From: an uncultured Eubacteriales bacterium | Lineage (GTDB): Bacteria; Bacillota; Clostridia; Oscillospirales; Oscillospiraceae | Direction: 5' to 3' | Assembly: GCA_900545815.1 (NCBI GenBank) | Contig: URAM01000011.1 | Coordinates: 1-48,090 of the forward strand | Length of the DNA stretch: 48,090 nucleotides | Part shown: positions 7,797 through 15,795 of the stretch, one piece after another | Position numbering within the stretch: the first letter of the stretch is position 1 | Layout: the number at the start of each line of letters is the position of its first letter | Program-made: the position numbers and the translations under genes | Notes under the pieces: generated by a model | What the model was told of the DNA's origin: nothing | Seen by the model: only the letters and a program-made list of their open reading frames with translations | The model's database searches: none

Positions 7797-8706
7797 ACTG
7801 TATGTCAGCGTCTCTCCCCATATTCGCTCCCCCAGAACCACGCAGACCATTATGCGAGATGTTTTGATCGCACTCTGTCCCGCCCTCATTGCGTCTTGTA
7901 TCATCTTTGGCGCTCGCGCCCTGCTGGTCAGCGCCGTATGTGTCGCTGCCAGTGTTCTGTTTGAGTTTCTGTATCAAAAGGGCACCAAACAGCCCGTCAC
8001 CATCAGCGACTGCTCCGCAGCCGTCACCGGTCTGATCCTGGCCATGAACCTGCCGGTCACCATTCCCCTGTGGCAGGCGGTCTTTGGCTGCCTGGTGGCC
8101 ATCATCGTGGTCAAGCAGCTTTTCGGCGGCCTGGGCAAGAACTTCGCCAACCCCGCTATTGTCGGTCGTGTGGTGCTGTTCCTGGCTTTCTCTGGCAGCA
8201 TGACCAACTGGGTCTTCCCTGACGCAGTCTCCACTGCCACCCCCCTGGCGCTCATCTCCAAGGGTGCGCTGGATCAGCTCCCCTCCCTGTGGCACGCTTT
8301 CCTCGGTTGGGAAGGCGGCTGCCTGGGTGAAACCTGCTCCCTGGCACTCATCGCCGGCGGCATCTACCTGATCGTCCGCAAGGTCATCACCTGGCACATC
8401 CCCGTGGCTTTCGTAGGCACCGTCTTTGTGCTCACCGCTCTGTTGGGTCAGCAGCCTGTTTACCAGGTTCTCTCCGGCGGTCTGCTGTTGGGTGCCATCT
8501 TCATGGCGACCGACTACGTCACCTCTCCTCCCACCCCTTGGGGCAAGGTGATCTTTGGCATCGGCTGCGGCCTCATCACCGTTCTCATCCGTGTCTGGGG
8601 CAGCTATCCCGAAGGCGTTTCCTTCGCCATCCTGTTTATGAACATCCTCAATCCCTACATCACTTCCTGGACCCGTAATAAGCCGATCGGAGGTGTCAAT
8701 CCGTGA
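7789..8706 (+). CDS. rnfD: Rnf complex subunit RnfD (flavinylated membrane subunit)
   Basis: 305 residues with about nine hydrophobic segments. It begins MSELYVSVSPHIRSPRTT, the typical RnfD/NqrB amino end. A covalent FMN site is visible as DAVSTATPLAL, where the Thr of STAT is the expected attachment point for ApbE. FANPAIVGR and the MATDYVTSPPTPWGK segment are further family marks. RnfD forms part of the ion channel of the complex. AGGAGG precedes the start within the end of rnfC, and the stop overlaps the rnfG start. Confidence 0.96.
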   Translation: MSELYVSVSPHIRSPRTTQTIMRDVLIALCPALIASCIIFGARALLVSAVCVAASVLFEFLYQKGTKQPVTISDCSAAVTGLILAMNLPVTIPLWQAVFGCLVAIIVVKQLFGGLGKNFANPAIVGRVVLFLAFSGSMTNWVFPDAVSTATPLALISKGALDQLPSLWHAFLGWEGGCLGETCSLALIAGGIYLIVRKVITWHIPVAFVGTVFVLTALLGQQPVYQVLSGGLLLGAIFMATDYVTSPPTPWGKVIFGIGCGLITVLIRVWGSYPEGVSFAILFMNILNPYITSWTRNKPIGGVNP

Positions 8707-9251
8707 GTAAGAGCAAGAAATTAGGTGTTATCAAGAGCATTGCCATCCTGGTCATCATCTGTCTGGTGACCTCCGGCGCCTTAGCTGTAGTCAACAGCTA
8801 TACTGCACCGGTGATCCAGGCCGCTTTGGAAGAGCGGGAGAACCAGGCCAGACAGTCCGTCATGCCGGACGCCACCGACTTTGAACAGCTGAACGTGAAG
8901 GATCTGCCGGACGGCGTGGTCAGCGTCTATCAGGGCAAGGACAGCTCCGGCAAAACTGCCGGCTACGTCTTCACCGTAGAAGGCAAGGGCTTCGGCGGTA
9001 CCATCTCCGTCATGTGCGCCATCGACAATGATGGCACCATTTTGAACTGCTCCACCCTGGACGTCTCTGGTGAGACTGCCACCCTGGGCGGCAAGACTGC
9101 AAATCCGGAATACACAGACCAGTACCAGGGCAAGGACAAGTCCTTGGACGGTGTCAACGCCATCTCCGGCGCAACCATCACCTCTACCGCCTACCGCGGC
9201 TGCGTGGAAAAAGCCTTTGCCGCTTATGAGCTTGTAAAGGAGGCCGCCTAA
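8703..9251 (+). CDS. rnfG: Rnf complex subunit RnfG (covalent FMN protein)
   Basis: 182 residues, initiated by GTG at 8703 overlapping the rnfD stop, with CGGAGG about 8 bases upstream. One N-terminal membrane helix (residues 9-28) leads to an extracytoplasmic FMN-binding domain. The motif SGATITSTAYR near residue 160 is the ApbE flavinylation site (FMN phosphoester-linked to Thr). It mediates electron transfer between RnfD and the membrane iron-sulfur site. It is followed directly by rnfE with no gap. Confidence 0.96.
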   Translation: MSKSKKLGVIKSIAILVIICLVTSGALAVVNSYTAPVIQAALEERENQARQSVMPDATDFEQLNVKDLPDGVVSVYQGKDSSGKTAGYVFTVEGKGFGGTISVMCAIDNDGTILNCSTLDVSGETATLGGKTANPEYTDQYQGKDKSLDGVNAISGATITSTAYRGCVEKAFAAYELVKEAA

Positions 9252-9941
9252 ATGAGCAATACGAAGATCAGCAAACTGCAAATTTTCCTCAACGGTCTGA
9301 TCAAAGAGAACCCCGTCCTGGTGCTGGTGCTGGGCACCTGCCCCACCCTGGCCATCTCCACCTCCGTGGTGGCCGCCTTTGGTATGGGCATCGCCGCTAC
9401 CGTGGTTCTGATCTGCTCCAATATGGCCATCTCCGCTCTGCGGAAGATCATTCCGGACTCAGTTCGTATCCCCTGTTATATCGTCCTCGTGGCCGGCTTC
9501 GTCACCATTGTAGAGATGGTCTTGGAAGCCTACGCCTACAGCCTCTACAAATCCCTAGGCGTCTACCTGCCCCTGATCGTGGTCAACTGCATCATCCTGG
9601 GGCGTGCGGAAATGTTCGCCAACAAGAACAAAGTGCTGGACTCCGCTGTGGACGGCGTTGGCATGGGTTTGGGCTTCACCCTGGCCATCTGTGCCATGGC
9701 TGTCATCCGTGAGGTTCTGGGCAGCGGCACCTTCTGTGGCCTGCCTGTCCCCTGGTTCTCCGACAACCCCATCGGCATCATGACCATGGCTCCCGGCGGC
9801 TTCTTCGTCTTCGGCTGCCTCATCGCCCTGGTCAACAAGATCTCCAAGGGGCGCGCCATCAAGAAGAAAGAGTTCGGCTGTGCCGGCTGTCCTATGGCAG
9901 GCAGCTGCGGGCAGCTCGGTGAGAAGGAGGCAACCAAATGA
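9252..9941 (+). CDS. rnfE: Rnf complex subunit RnfE with C-terminal cysteine tail
   Basis: 229 residues with six membrane segments. VLGTCPTLAIS and GVYLPLIVVNCIILG carry the two half-membrane cysteines that, with RnfA, hold a [2Fe-2S] cluster in the membrane core in Rnf/NQR structures. The last 22 residues are unusual: after the final helix comes FGCAGCPMAGSCG (Cys 210, 213, 219), a CxxCx5C pattern on the cytoplasmic tail that might bind a metal or cluster. Start is ATG immediately after the rnfG stop, with AAAGGAGG before it. It overlaps rnfA as ATGA. Confidence 0.95.
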   Translation: MSNTKISKLQIFLNGLIKENPVLVLVLGTCPTLAISTSVVAAFGMGIAATVVLICSNMAISALRKIIPDSVRIPCYIVLVAGFVTIVEMVLEAYAYSLYKSLGVYLPLIVVNCIILGRAEMFANKNKVLDSAVDGVGMGLGFTLAICAMAVIREVLGSGTFCGLPVPWFSDNPIGIMTMAPGGFFVFGCLIALVNKISKGRAIKKKEFGCAGCPMAGSCGQLGEKEATK

Positions 9942-10531
9942 AAACTATGATCGTCATTCTGTTGACCGCCGCCATTACCAACAACTACGTGCTCGTCAAA
10001 TTCCTGGGCATCTGCTCCTTCCTGGGCGTGTCCCGTAAGCTGGATCAGGCCGTCGGCATGAGTGCTGCCGTCATCTTCGTCATGCTCATGTCCACCGCGG
10101 TCACCTGGCCCATCTACCACTTCCTGCTGGACGGCGGCGTGAACTTCGTCTACATGGAGACCGTGGTCTTCATCCTGGTCATCGCCGCCCTGGTGCAGCT
10201 GGTGGAGATCGTACTGAAAAAGTACCTCCCCGCCCTCCACGCCTCCCTGGGCGTCTACCTGCCCCTGATCACCACCAACTGCGCCGTGCTGGGCGTGACC
10301 ATGAACAACATCTCCGACGGCTACACCTTCTGGGAATCCATGGTCTGTGCCCTGGGCTGCGGCCTGGGCTATCTCCTGGCCATGGTCATCTTCTCCGGCG
10401 TCCGTTCCCGTGTGGATGAATCCACCCCCTCCCCGGCCTTTGACGGCCTGCCCATCACCCTGGTCGCTGCCGCCATCGTCTCCCTGTCCTTCTTCGGATT
10501 CTCCGGGGTCATCACCAATCTGTTCGGTTGA
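9938..10531 (+). CDS. rnfA: Rnf complex subunit RnfA
   Basis: 197 residues, six predicted membrane segments. VKFLGICSFLGVSRK and GVYLPLITTNCAVLG hold the paired cysteines facing those of RnfE to coordinate the intramembrane [2Fe-2S] cluster. RnfA and RnfE are inverted-topology homologs, and the shared phrase GVYLPLI in both is visible here. It takes part in coupling electron flow to Na+ or H+ transport. Its start overlaps rnfE, and GAGAAGGAGG lies upstream. Length is standard. Confidence 0.96.
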   Translation: MKTMIVILLTAAITNNYVLVKFLGICSFLGVSRKLDQAVGMSAAVIFVMLMSTAVTWPIYHFLLDGGVNFVYMETVVFILVIAALVQLVEIVLKKYLPALHASLGVYLPLITTNCAVLGVTMNNISDGYTFWESMVCALGCGLGYLLAMVIFSGVRSRVDESTPSPAFDGLPITLVAAAIVSLSFFGFSGVITNLFG

Positions 10532-10547
10532 TAGGAGGTAGCACATA

Positions 10548-11387
10548 ATGAATAGCATTTTAGTTCCTATCCTGGCCGTCACCGTCATCGGTCTCATCTG
10601 TGGCCTGCTGCTGGCTGTGGCCTCTGTGGTCATGGAAGTGAAGGTGGATGAGCGCATCACCGCCGTGCGAGAATGCCTCCCTGGGGCCAACTGTGGTTCC
10701 TGCGGCTACACTGGCTGTGATGGCTATGCCAAGGCAGTGGTGGAAGCCGGTGCCAAGACTAATCTTTGTATTCCAGGCGCGGACACTGCCGCAAAAGCCA
10801 TCGCCGCCGTCATGGGCGTGGAAGCGGAAGAGGTCCTGCCCATGACCGCCGTGGTCTGCTGCCGTGGTGACTGCGACCACACCCATAAGAAATACGTCTA
10901 TCAGGGCCTCAACAGCTGCCAGGGCGCCAAGCAGTTCTACGGCGGCGAAGGCGAATGTGTCTACGGCTGCCTGGGCCACGGGGACTGCATGAACGTCTGT
11001 CCCAACGGCGCCATCCGCATCCAGAACGGCATCGCCCAGATCGACCCCTACATCTGTACCGGCTGCGGCATCTGTTCCAAGGTCTGTCCCAACCAGGTCA
11101 TCCACGTGGTGCCCTCTGACAGCACCATCGCCGTCCTGTGCAGCAACACCGAACCGGGTGCCGGCGCACGGAAGGCCTGCTCTCATGCCTGCATCGGCTG
11201 CCGCCGCTGCGAGCGTGAATGTCCGGAAGGCGCCATCACCGTCCGCAACAATCTGGCGTCCATCAACTACGAGAAATGCGTCAGCTGCGGCATCTGTGCC
11301 GAGACCTGTCCCACCGGCGCCGCCCAGGTGCGGTTGGACTACTTCCTGGAGCAGACCCAGCCCAAACAGCCGGACGCCTCCGCCTGA
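10548..11387 (+). CDS. rnfB: Rnf complex subunit RnfB (ferredoxin-interacting iron-sulfur protein)
   Basis: 279 residues. An N-terminal membrane helix (about residues 4-25) precedes the [4Fe-4S] domain CLPGANCGSCGYTGCDGYAK, then many cysteines including CCRGDC, CVYGCLGHGDCMNVCP, CTGCGICSKVCP, CIGCRRCERECP and CVSCGICAETCP, enough for several clusters. It accepts electrons from reduced ferredoxin and passes them into the membrane part. GGAGG lies 10 bases before the ATG. It is the last gene of the operon, followed by a strong terminator at 11437-11475. Confidence 0.96.
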   Translation: MNSILVPILAVTVIGLICGLLLAVASVVMEVKVDERITAVRECLPGANCGSCGYTGCDGYAKAVVEAGAKTNLCIPGADTAAKAIAAVMGVEAEEVLPMTAVVCCRGDCDHTHKKYVYQGLNSCQGAKQFYGGEGECVYGCLGHGDCMNVCPNGAIRIQNGIAQIDPYICTGCGICSKVCPNQVIHVVPSDSTIAVLCSNTEPGAGARKACSHACIGCRRCERECPEGAITVRNNLASINYEKCVSCGICAETCPTGAAQVRLDYFLEQTQPKQPDASA

Positions 11388-11436
11388 CCTGCATCACCCC
11401 CACGACAAATTTCCTCCTACGAGTTTGTCCTATCCC

Positions 11437-11475
11437 AGCACCCACAGCATCCCGGTATGCTGTGGGTGCTTTTTT
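11437..11475 (+). terminator. Intrinsic terminator of the apbE-rnf operon
   Basis: A perfect 13-bp stem, AGCACCCACAGCA (11437-11449) with TGCTGTGGGTGCT (11458-11470), an 8-base loop and a T6 tract. Confidence 0.95.
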
Positions 11476-11640
11476 GTGCGATATGCTGCATTTTTCGTCC
11501 TGGTATCCCAAAATCATCTCACCGCCTTATCATTGTTGTCATTCGCCCGCCCTCGTTTTGACCAGTTGCCACAAGAAATCCTGCATAATTTATGCAACCT
11601 ATCTAAGGCCGTTTTTCCCATCCCCTTTGCTGTTCTGCAC

Positions 11641-11666
11641 AAAAAACCCAGCTCATTTTTGAGCTG
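11641..11666 (-). terminator. Minus-strand terminator-like hairpin
   Basis: CAGCTC (11649-11654) pairs with GAGCTG (11661-11666); on the minus strand the stem is followed by GG and six T (11641-11646). No minus-strand gene is recognised upstream of it, so it may guard against antisense transcription. The rest of 11476-11725 shows no gene. Confidence 0.4.
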
Positions 11667-11725
11667 ACCACAGAGTGCCCAAAAACGATCGTGCAAATTT
11701 GTTGACAGAAATGCTGTAAAATGGG

Positions 11726-11754
11726 TTAACAAGCGCAATGAAACGATATATAAT
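11726..11754 (+). promoter_or_regulatory. Distal promoter upstream of the hydrogenase-like cluster
   Basis: TTAACA (11726-11731), a 17-base spacer and TATAAT (11749-11754). The -35 box lies within GTTAACAA, which resembles a Rex half site of the clostridial type (TTAACAA). It is 170 bases upstream of the first gene. Confidence 0.5.
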
Positions 11755-11858
11755 AAGAAAGCAGAAGTTCTTTACGGAAAGTCCTGTGCCGATCCCCCCT
11801 ATCCCGTCTGGGTTCCTGCGTTATATCACAGACACATAGAGGGTTACGGATTTCACAT

Positions 11859-11887
11859 TTCACAAGAAAAATCCCTTTCGTTATAAT
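11859..11887 (+). promoter_or_regulatory. Proximal promoter of the hydrogenase-like cluster
   Basis: TTCACA (11859-11864), 17-base spacer, TATAAT (11882-11887). The -35 box sits inside a direct repeat ATTTCAC-ATTTCACAA and matches the apbE promoter box at 4346-4374. The gene at 11924 starts 37 bases further on, behind AAAGGAG. Confidence 0.6.
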
Positions 11888-11923
11888 GCAAGTACAAACC
11901 AAGGCGAAAGGAGTTTTTGAGTT

Positions 11924-12907
11924 ATGTATAACAGCACTTTCCAGGTAAGCTATCGTCGCAAAGTCTATGAGGAAGTCGCCACCTTAGCATACCAAAGAAT
12001 GAACAAAGAGGCATTCAAATGGCTGCCCGATTGGATCGTCTCCGGGACGGGCGGCAACGACGCAAAGGAAGATATCTTCTCTGACCTGGATTACGCTGCT
12101 GAGCTGTGCTCCGCGGCGCTGGGCATGGAACCGAGCCGGTATCTCGATACCTTGGCTGACAAGACCCCGCTGGAACAGACGAATGATCCGGCAGCTCCCA
12201 TGGTCTGTGTGCTGAGCACCATGTGTCACAAGTGCACTCAGACTCAGGACGCCGCTCCCCCTTGCATCTCCGCCTGTGCCAACCACGCTATCGGGCTGGA
12301 TGCCACCGGTCGTGCGACTATCAACCCCACCGCTTGTTCCTCCTGCGGAACCTGCGTAGGTGTCTGTCCCCAGGGCGCTATCACTGATAAGAGCAGCCTC
12401 TATCAGGTGATCCGCGCCATCGGTGATGGCCACAAGGTGATGGCACTGCTGATGCCGGGTCTGTCCGAACAGTTCGCTGAAACCATCCGCAAGGAGCACC
12501 TCACCAGTGCCTTCCGGATGCTGGGTTTCTGCGATGTCTTTGAGATCGGCTCCATGACCGGCCCTCACTCTTACCTCTCTACCAATCCCGAACGCATCTC
12601 CCAGGAGATCTATTGCATGAACGCCGGCATCAAGGCGGTTGACAAGGACACTCTGGTTGTTCTGGTCGCTCCCAGCGCCATGAGCAAGCTGGATGCCGTC
12701 CACAGCACAACGGCAGAAGACGTGGATTACGTCCTGACGCTGGAAGAAGTGCTGGGTATGCTGGACGCCCGGGGGCTGTGCAACGGGATCATGCAAAAGA
12801 GTGATGAGGAACCCCTCAAGTACACCAGGGAAGATCATTATCCCTTGCAGTACAACAAGGAAGAGGGCGTGACGATTGACCATTCAGCAGCTAAAATGTG
12901 CAGTTGA
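11924..12907 (+). CDS. Hydrogenase-like 4Fe-4S protein lacking H-cluster ligands
   Basis: 327 residues. It aligns by eye with the [FeFe] hydrogenase encoded at 13871: FQVSYRRKVYEEVATLAYQ near the N-terminus, the ferredoxin part PCISAC...CSSCGTCVGVCPQGAITDKS, LMPGLSEQF, MLGFCDVFEIGSM and VDYVLTLEEVLGMLDARG all have counterparts there. The three H-cluster cysteine motifs do not survive. The L1 region has no TSCCP, the L2 region reads APSAMSK (249-255) with Ser where the hydrogenase has GPCTAKK, and the protein stops before L3. It can hold about two [4Fe-4S] clusters but should not bind an H-cluster. A sensory or electron-transfer partner role is inferred. Start has AAAGGAG 9 bases upstream. Confidence 0.85.
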   Translation: MYNSTFQVSYRRKVYEEVATLAYQRMNKEAFKWLPDWIVSGTGGNDAKEDIFSDLDYAAELCSAALGMEPSRYLDTLADKTPLEQTNDPAAPMVCVLSTMCHKCTQTQDAAPPCISACANHAIGLDATGRATINPTACSSCGTCVGVCPQGAITDKSSLYQVIRAIGDGHKVMALLMPGLSEQFAETIRKEHLTSAFRMLGFCDVFEIGSMTGPHSYLSTNPERISQEIYCMNAGIKAVDKDTLVVLVAPSAMSKLDAVHSTTAEDVDYVLTLEEVLGMLDARGLCNGIMQKSDEEPLKYTREDHYPLQYNKEEGVTIDHSAAKMCS

Positions 12908-13805
12908 GGTTTGGAAATGCGGTTCCATCAACAAAGCCGCTGAGCGGCTTTATATGAATCAGCCAAACATCAGCCGATTGATCAAAAACCTGGAGAGTGA
13001 GTTCGGTCTGACCTTATTCTCCAGGACATCCTCCGGGATGGTCGCCACCAGGGACGGGGAACTGTTCCTGATGCAGGCAGAAAAGCTGGTAAATAACACA
13101 GACACCTTTGAACATTCCTTCAAACACAACGAGGAGAGCACCACCTCTTTTCGCATCGCCTTACCGCGAGGCAGTTACCTGACCAAAGCCTTTGCTCGGA
13201 CGCTGAACGCAGTCGCAGAAGACCATCCGGTGCAGGTAACCTTCAACGAGACCAACAACGAGGAGGTCATCCAGTGTGTCTCTGCCCAGGGGTATGACGT
13301 AGGCATCATCCGACTGCCCATTGAGTTTGAATCGAACTACAAGAAGCTGTTGGCTGAAAAGCAACTGAAGTTCCAGGAGATTATGGTCTTCCGCTTTGTG
13401 GTAGTCATGCACAAGGATCACCCCTTGGTCAATCGAGAGTATGTCCACTTTTCTGACCTGGTGAATTATACTGCCTTGGTGCACGGTGACAACCATTTCC
13501 TCACCTTCTCCGATGCGGAGACTGATAAATTATACCGCACCCACTTGTATAAGAATTCCATCTCTATTTTTGAGCGAGGCAGTCAGTTTGACTTCCTCCG
13601 AGACATCCCTGGCGCTTTCATGCTCATCTCCCCCTTGCCCCAGGAGCTGCTCAATGCCTACGACCTAGTGCAGGTGAAGATGCCGGACAGCGAGATCGGG
13701 CTGTTCGAGGATCTGATGATTACGCGGAAGGAGCGTCGTTACACGGATTTTGTACAAGAGCTAATGCACCAAATACTCGAAGTAGAGCGTGAAATTATGG
13801 TATAG
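12876..13805 (+). CDS. LysR-family transcriptional regulator of the hydrogenase cluster
   Basis: 309 residues starting at TTG (12876), because an in-frame stop lies two codons upstream and no ATG fits the conserved LysR N-terminus TIQQLKCAVEVWKCGSINKAAERLYMNQPNISRLIKNLE. The winged helix-turn-helix occupies residues 1-60, followed by the periplasmic-binding-like effector domain. The start is nested 32 bases inside the preceding pseudo-hydrogenase gene, implying coupled translation. Position between the H-cluster-less protein and the hydrogenase suggests it controls one or both; the effector is unknown. Confidence 0.92.
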   Translation: MTIQQLKCAVEVWKCGSINKAAERLYMNQPNISRLIKNLESEFGLTLFSRTSSGMVATRDGELFLMQAEKLVNNTDTFEHSFKHNEESTTSFRIALPRGSYLTKAFARTLNAVAEDHPVQVTFNETNNEEVIQCVSAQGYDVGIIRLPIEFESNYKKLLAEKQLKFQEIMVFRFVVVMHKDHPLVNREYVHFSDLVNYTALVHGDNHFLTFSDAETDKLYRTHLYKNSISIFERGSQFDFLRDIPGAFMLISPLPQELLNAYDLVQVKMPDSEIGLFEDLMITRKERRYTDFVQELMHQILEVEREIMV

Positions 13806-13870
13806 CGTGTTTGTCCTCTTGCTGCCCTATCGTTGCATCGTTTTGCGTGGAAAGGAATGAGATTTGCATT

Positions 13871-15295
13871 ATGAACAAGTTTGATACGAAGGTTCAGTTT
13901 TTAAAGTATGAAGTGCTTCGCGAAGTGGCACGTCACGCTTGGCAGGATGACCTGCTGTCCAGCATGATGGATATTCCCAGGGAGATCACCCAAAGTGATC
14001 ACCCCGGTTCTGGGTATTACACCTACAAGGAGATGGCCATCCTCTCCGAACGGGTGAAGCTGGCGGTCGGCGGCGACCGGAAACAGAAGGGCATCGTGCA
14101 GACCATTGGCTGTGCCTGTGACGAATGTCCCACCGACGGCTATCGGGTCACCGACTCCTGCCGTGGCTGTTTTGCCCATCACTGTCAGGCGGTCTGTCCC
14201 AAGGACGCCATCACCCTGGACGAAAACGAGCACGCACACATCGACAAGTCCAAGTGCATCAACTGCGGCAAATGTGCCCAGGCCTGTCCCTACTCCGCCA
14301 TCGTCAACCGGAAGCGCCCCTGCCAGAAGGCTTGTAAAGTGGGCGCCATCTCCATGAACCCCGACAGCACCGTTAAGATCGAGCACGACAAATGCATCTC
14401 CTGCGGCGCCTGTGTCTACCAATGTCCCTTCGGCGCCCTGTCCGACAAGTCCTTTATCCTGGACGCCATCGGTATGCTCAAGAGCGACAAGAAGGTTTAC
14501 GCCATCGTCGCCCCCAGCATCGCCAGCCAGTTCACTTACGCCAAGCTCAACCAGGTGGTCACCGGCATCAAGCAGCTGGGCTTCTACGAGGTGGTGGAAG
14601 CAGCCATGGGCGCTGACCTGGTAGCCATGGCGGAAGCGAAAGAGTTGGCAGACAAAGGCTTCCTGACCAGCTCCTGCTGCCCTGCCTTTGTCAGCTACAT
14701 CAAACAGCAGTTCCCCACTCTGGCAGAGAACATCTCCCACAACCCCTCCCCTATGGTGGCCACCGCCAAGTTCCTGCGGGAGACCTGCGGAGATGACATC
14801 AAGACCATCTTCATCGGCCCCTGCACCGCTAAAAAAGCGGAAGGCCAGCTGCCGGAGGTAAAGGAGTATGTGGATTGCGTGCTGACCTTTGAAGAATTGC
14901 AGGCTCTCTTTGACAGCCGTGACATCGATCCCACCACGCTGGAAGAAACTGAGCTGAACAACGCCTCTTACTACGGTCGTATCTTCGGCCACTGCGGCGG
15001 TCTGTCCATGGCAGCAACGGAGGCACTGAAGGAGCAGGGCATCGAATTTGACGCCAAGCCCATCAGCTGCAGCGGCATCGAGGAGTGCCGGATGGCGCTG
15101 CTGAAGGCCAAAGTTGGCAAATTGGACGCCAACTTCATCGAAGGCATGGCCTGTATCGGCGGCTGCGTCAACGGCGCAGGCAGCTTGACCCACAGCGCCA
15201 AGAACCAGCAGCTGGTGGAAAAGCACGGCAAAGAGGCAGAGCGAAAGACCATCCAGGATTCCATCTCCCACCCCGATGCCAGCTTCAAGCACTGA
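13871..15295 (+). CDS. [FeFe] hydrogenase, group-B-like, with N-terminal ferredoxin domains
   Basis: 474 residues. The N-terminal half carries CACDEC, CRGCFAHHCQAVCP, CINCGKCAQACP, PCQKAC and CISCGACVYQCP for several [4Fe-4S] clusters. The catalytic domain keeps all H-cluster signatures: L1 TSSCCPAF (Cys 269/270), L2 GPCTAKKAE (Cys 318) and L3 EGMACIGGCVNGAG (Cys 428, 432). It interconverts H+ and H2 with ferredoxin. The variations (GPCTAKK, not MPC; AG, not GG) point to group B rather than the well-studied group A, and its physiological direction is unknown. ATG at 13871 has AAAGGAA upstream; an upstream GTG frame is not conserved. Confidence 0.95.
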   Translation: MNKFDTKVQFLKYEVLREVARHAWQDDLLSSMMDIPREITQSDHPGSGYYTYKEMAILSERVKLAVGGDRKQKGIVQTIGCACDECPTDGYRVTDSCRGCFAHHCQAVCPKDAITLDENEHAHIDKSKCINCGKCAQACPYSAIVNRKRPCQKACKVGAISMNPDSTVKIEHDKCISCGACVYQCPFGALSDKSFILDAIGMLKSDKKVYAIVAPSIASQFTYAKLNQVVTGIKQLGFYEVVEAAMGADLVAMAEAKELADKGFLTSSCCPAFVSYIKQQFPTLAENISHNPSPMVATAKFLRETCGDDIKTIFIGPCTAKKAEGQLPEVKEYVDCVLTFEELQALFDSRDIDPTTLEETELNNASYYGRIFGHCGGLSMAATEALKEQGIEFDAKPISCSGIEECRMALLKAKVGKLDANFIEGMACIGGCVNGAGSLTHSAKNQQLVEKHGKEAERKTIQDSISHPDASFKH

Positions 15296-15472
15296 GGACT
15301 GCCCCCTCTTACCGCAGTCCCCCCAACGGACGGAGGTTCCGTGATAGAACGCTGTTCCCTGACGAAATCGATGTTTGACCAAACTCACCTCTCCTTTTTC
15401 GGAATCGTTGAACTTCCTTTTTCACTCCTACTTCCCTACTATCTGTCAAACACCCATTCCGTCGGTTCTAAC

Positions 15473-15507
15473 AACCGCCTCACATCCCCTGCGTGAGGCG
15501 GTTTTTG
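15473..15507 (+). terminator. Intrinsic terminator after the hydrogenase
   Basis: AACCGCCTCAC (15473-15483) pairs perfectly with GTGAGGCGGTT (15493-15503), followed by T5. It separates the hydrogenase unit from the maturase unit, although it lies only 31 bases before the next start codon and could act as an attenuator. Confidence 0.9.
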
Positions 15508-15537
15508 CCCATTCATTCAACAAGGAGGTATTTTAGA

Positions 15538-15795
15538 ATGGAAACCAGAGTCGCCGTATTAGCCATCATCATTGAGCAGCCCGATGCCGTTCCCTCGCTC
15601 AACACCGTGCTCCATGATGTCAGCGCATATATCATCGGCCGTATGGGTCTGCCCTACCCCAAGCGCGGCATCCACATCATCTCCATTGCCGTGGACGCTC
15701 CCCAGGACGTGATCTCCTCTCTGGCTGGCAAGCTGGGGAACATCCCCAACGTCAGCGTCAAGATCGCCTATTCCAACGTGATCGGTCATGACTGA
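15538..15795 (+). CDS. TM1266-family iron-only hydrogenase system regulator
   Basis: 85 residues, METRVAVLAIIIEQPDAV at the start. It is a small ACT/ferredoxin-like-fold protein of the TM1266 family, which is encoded beside [FeFe]-hydrogenase maturases in many anaerobes and is thought to be regulatory. Conserved features seen are NTVLHDVSAYIIGRMGLPYPKRGIHIIS and the C-terminal IPNVSVKIAYSNV. AAGGAGG sits 9 bases before the ATG. It overlaps hydE by 8 bases, so it is the first gene of the maturation operon. The ligand is not known. Confidence 0.9.
   Translation: METRVAVLAIIIEQPDAVPSLNTVLHDVSAYIIGRMGLPYPKRGIHIISIAVDAPQDVISSLAGKLGNIPNVSVKIAYSNVIGHD

Noticed and set aside
13811..13870. Upstream GTG extension of the [FeFe] hydrogenase (20 extra residues)
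   Set aside because: The extension is not hydrogenase-like and overlaps no good ribosome site; the ATG at 13871 has AAAGGAA upstream.
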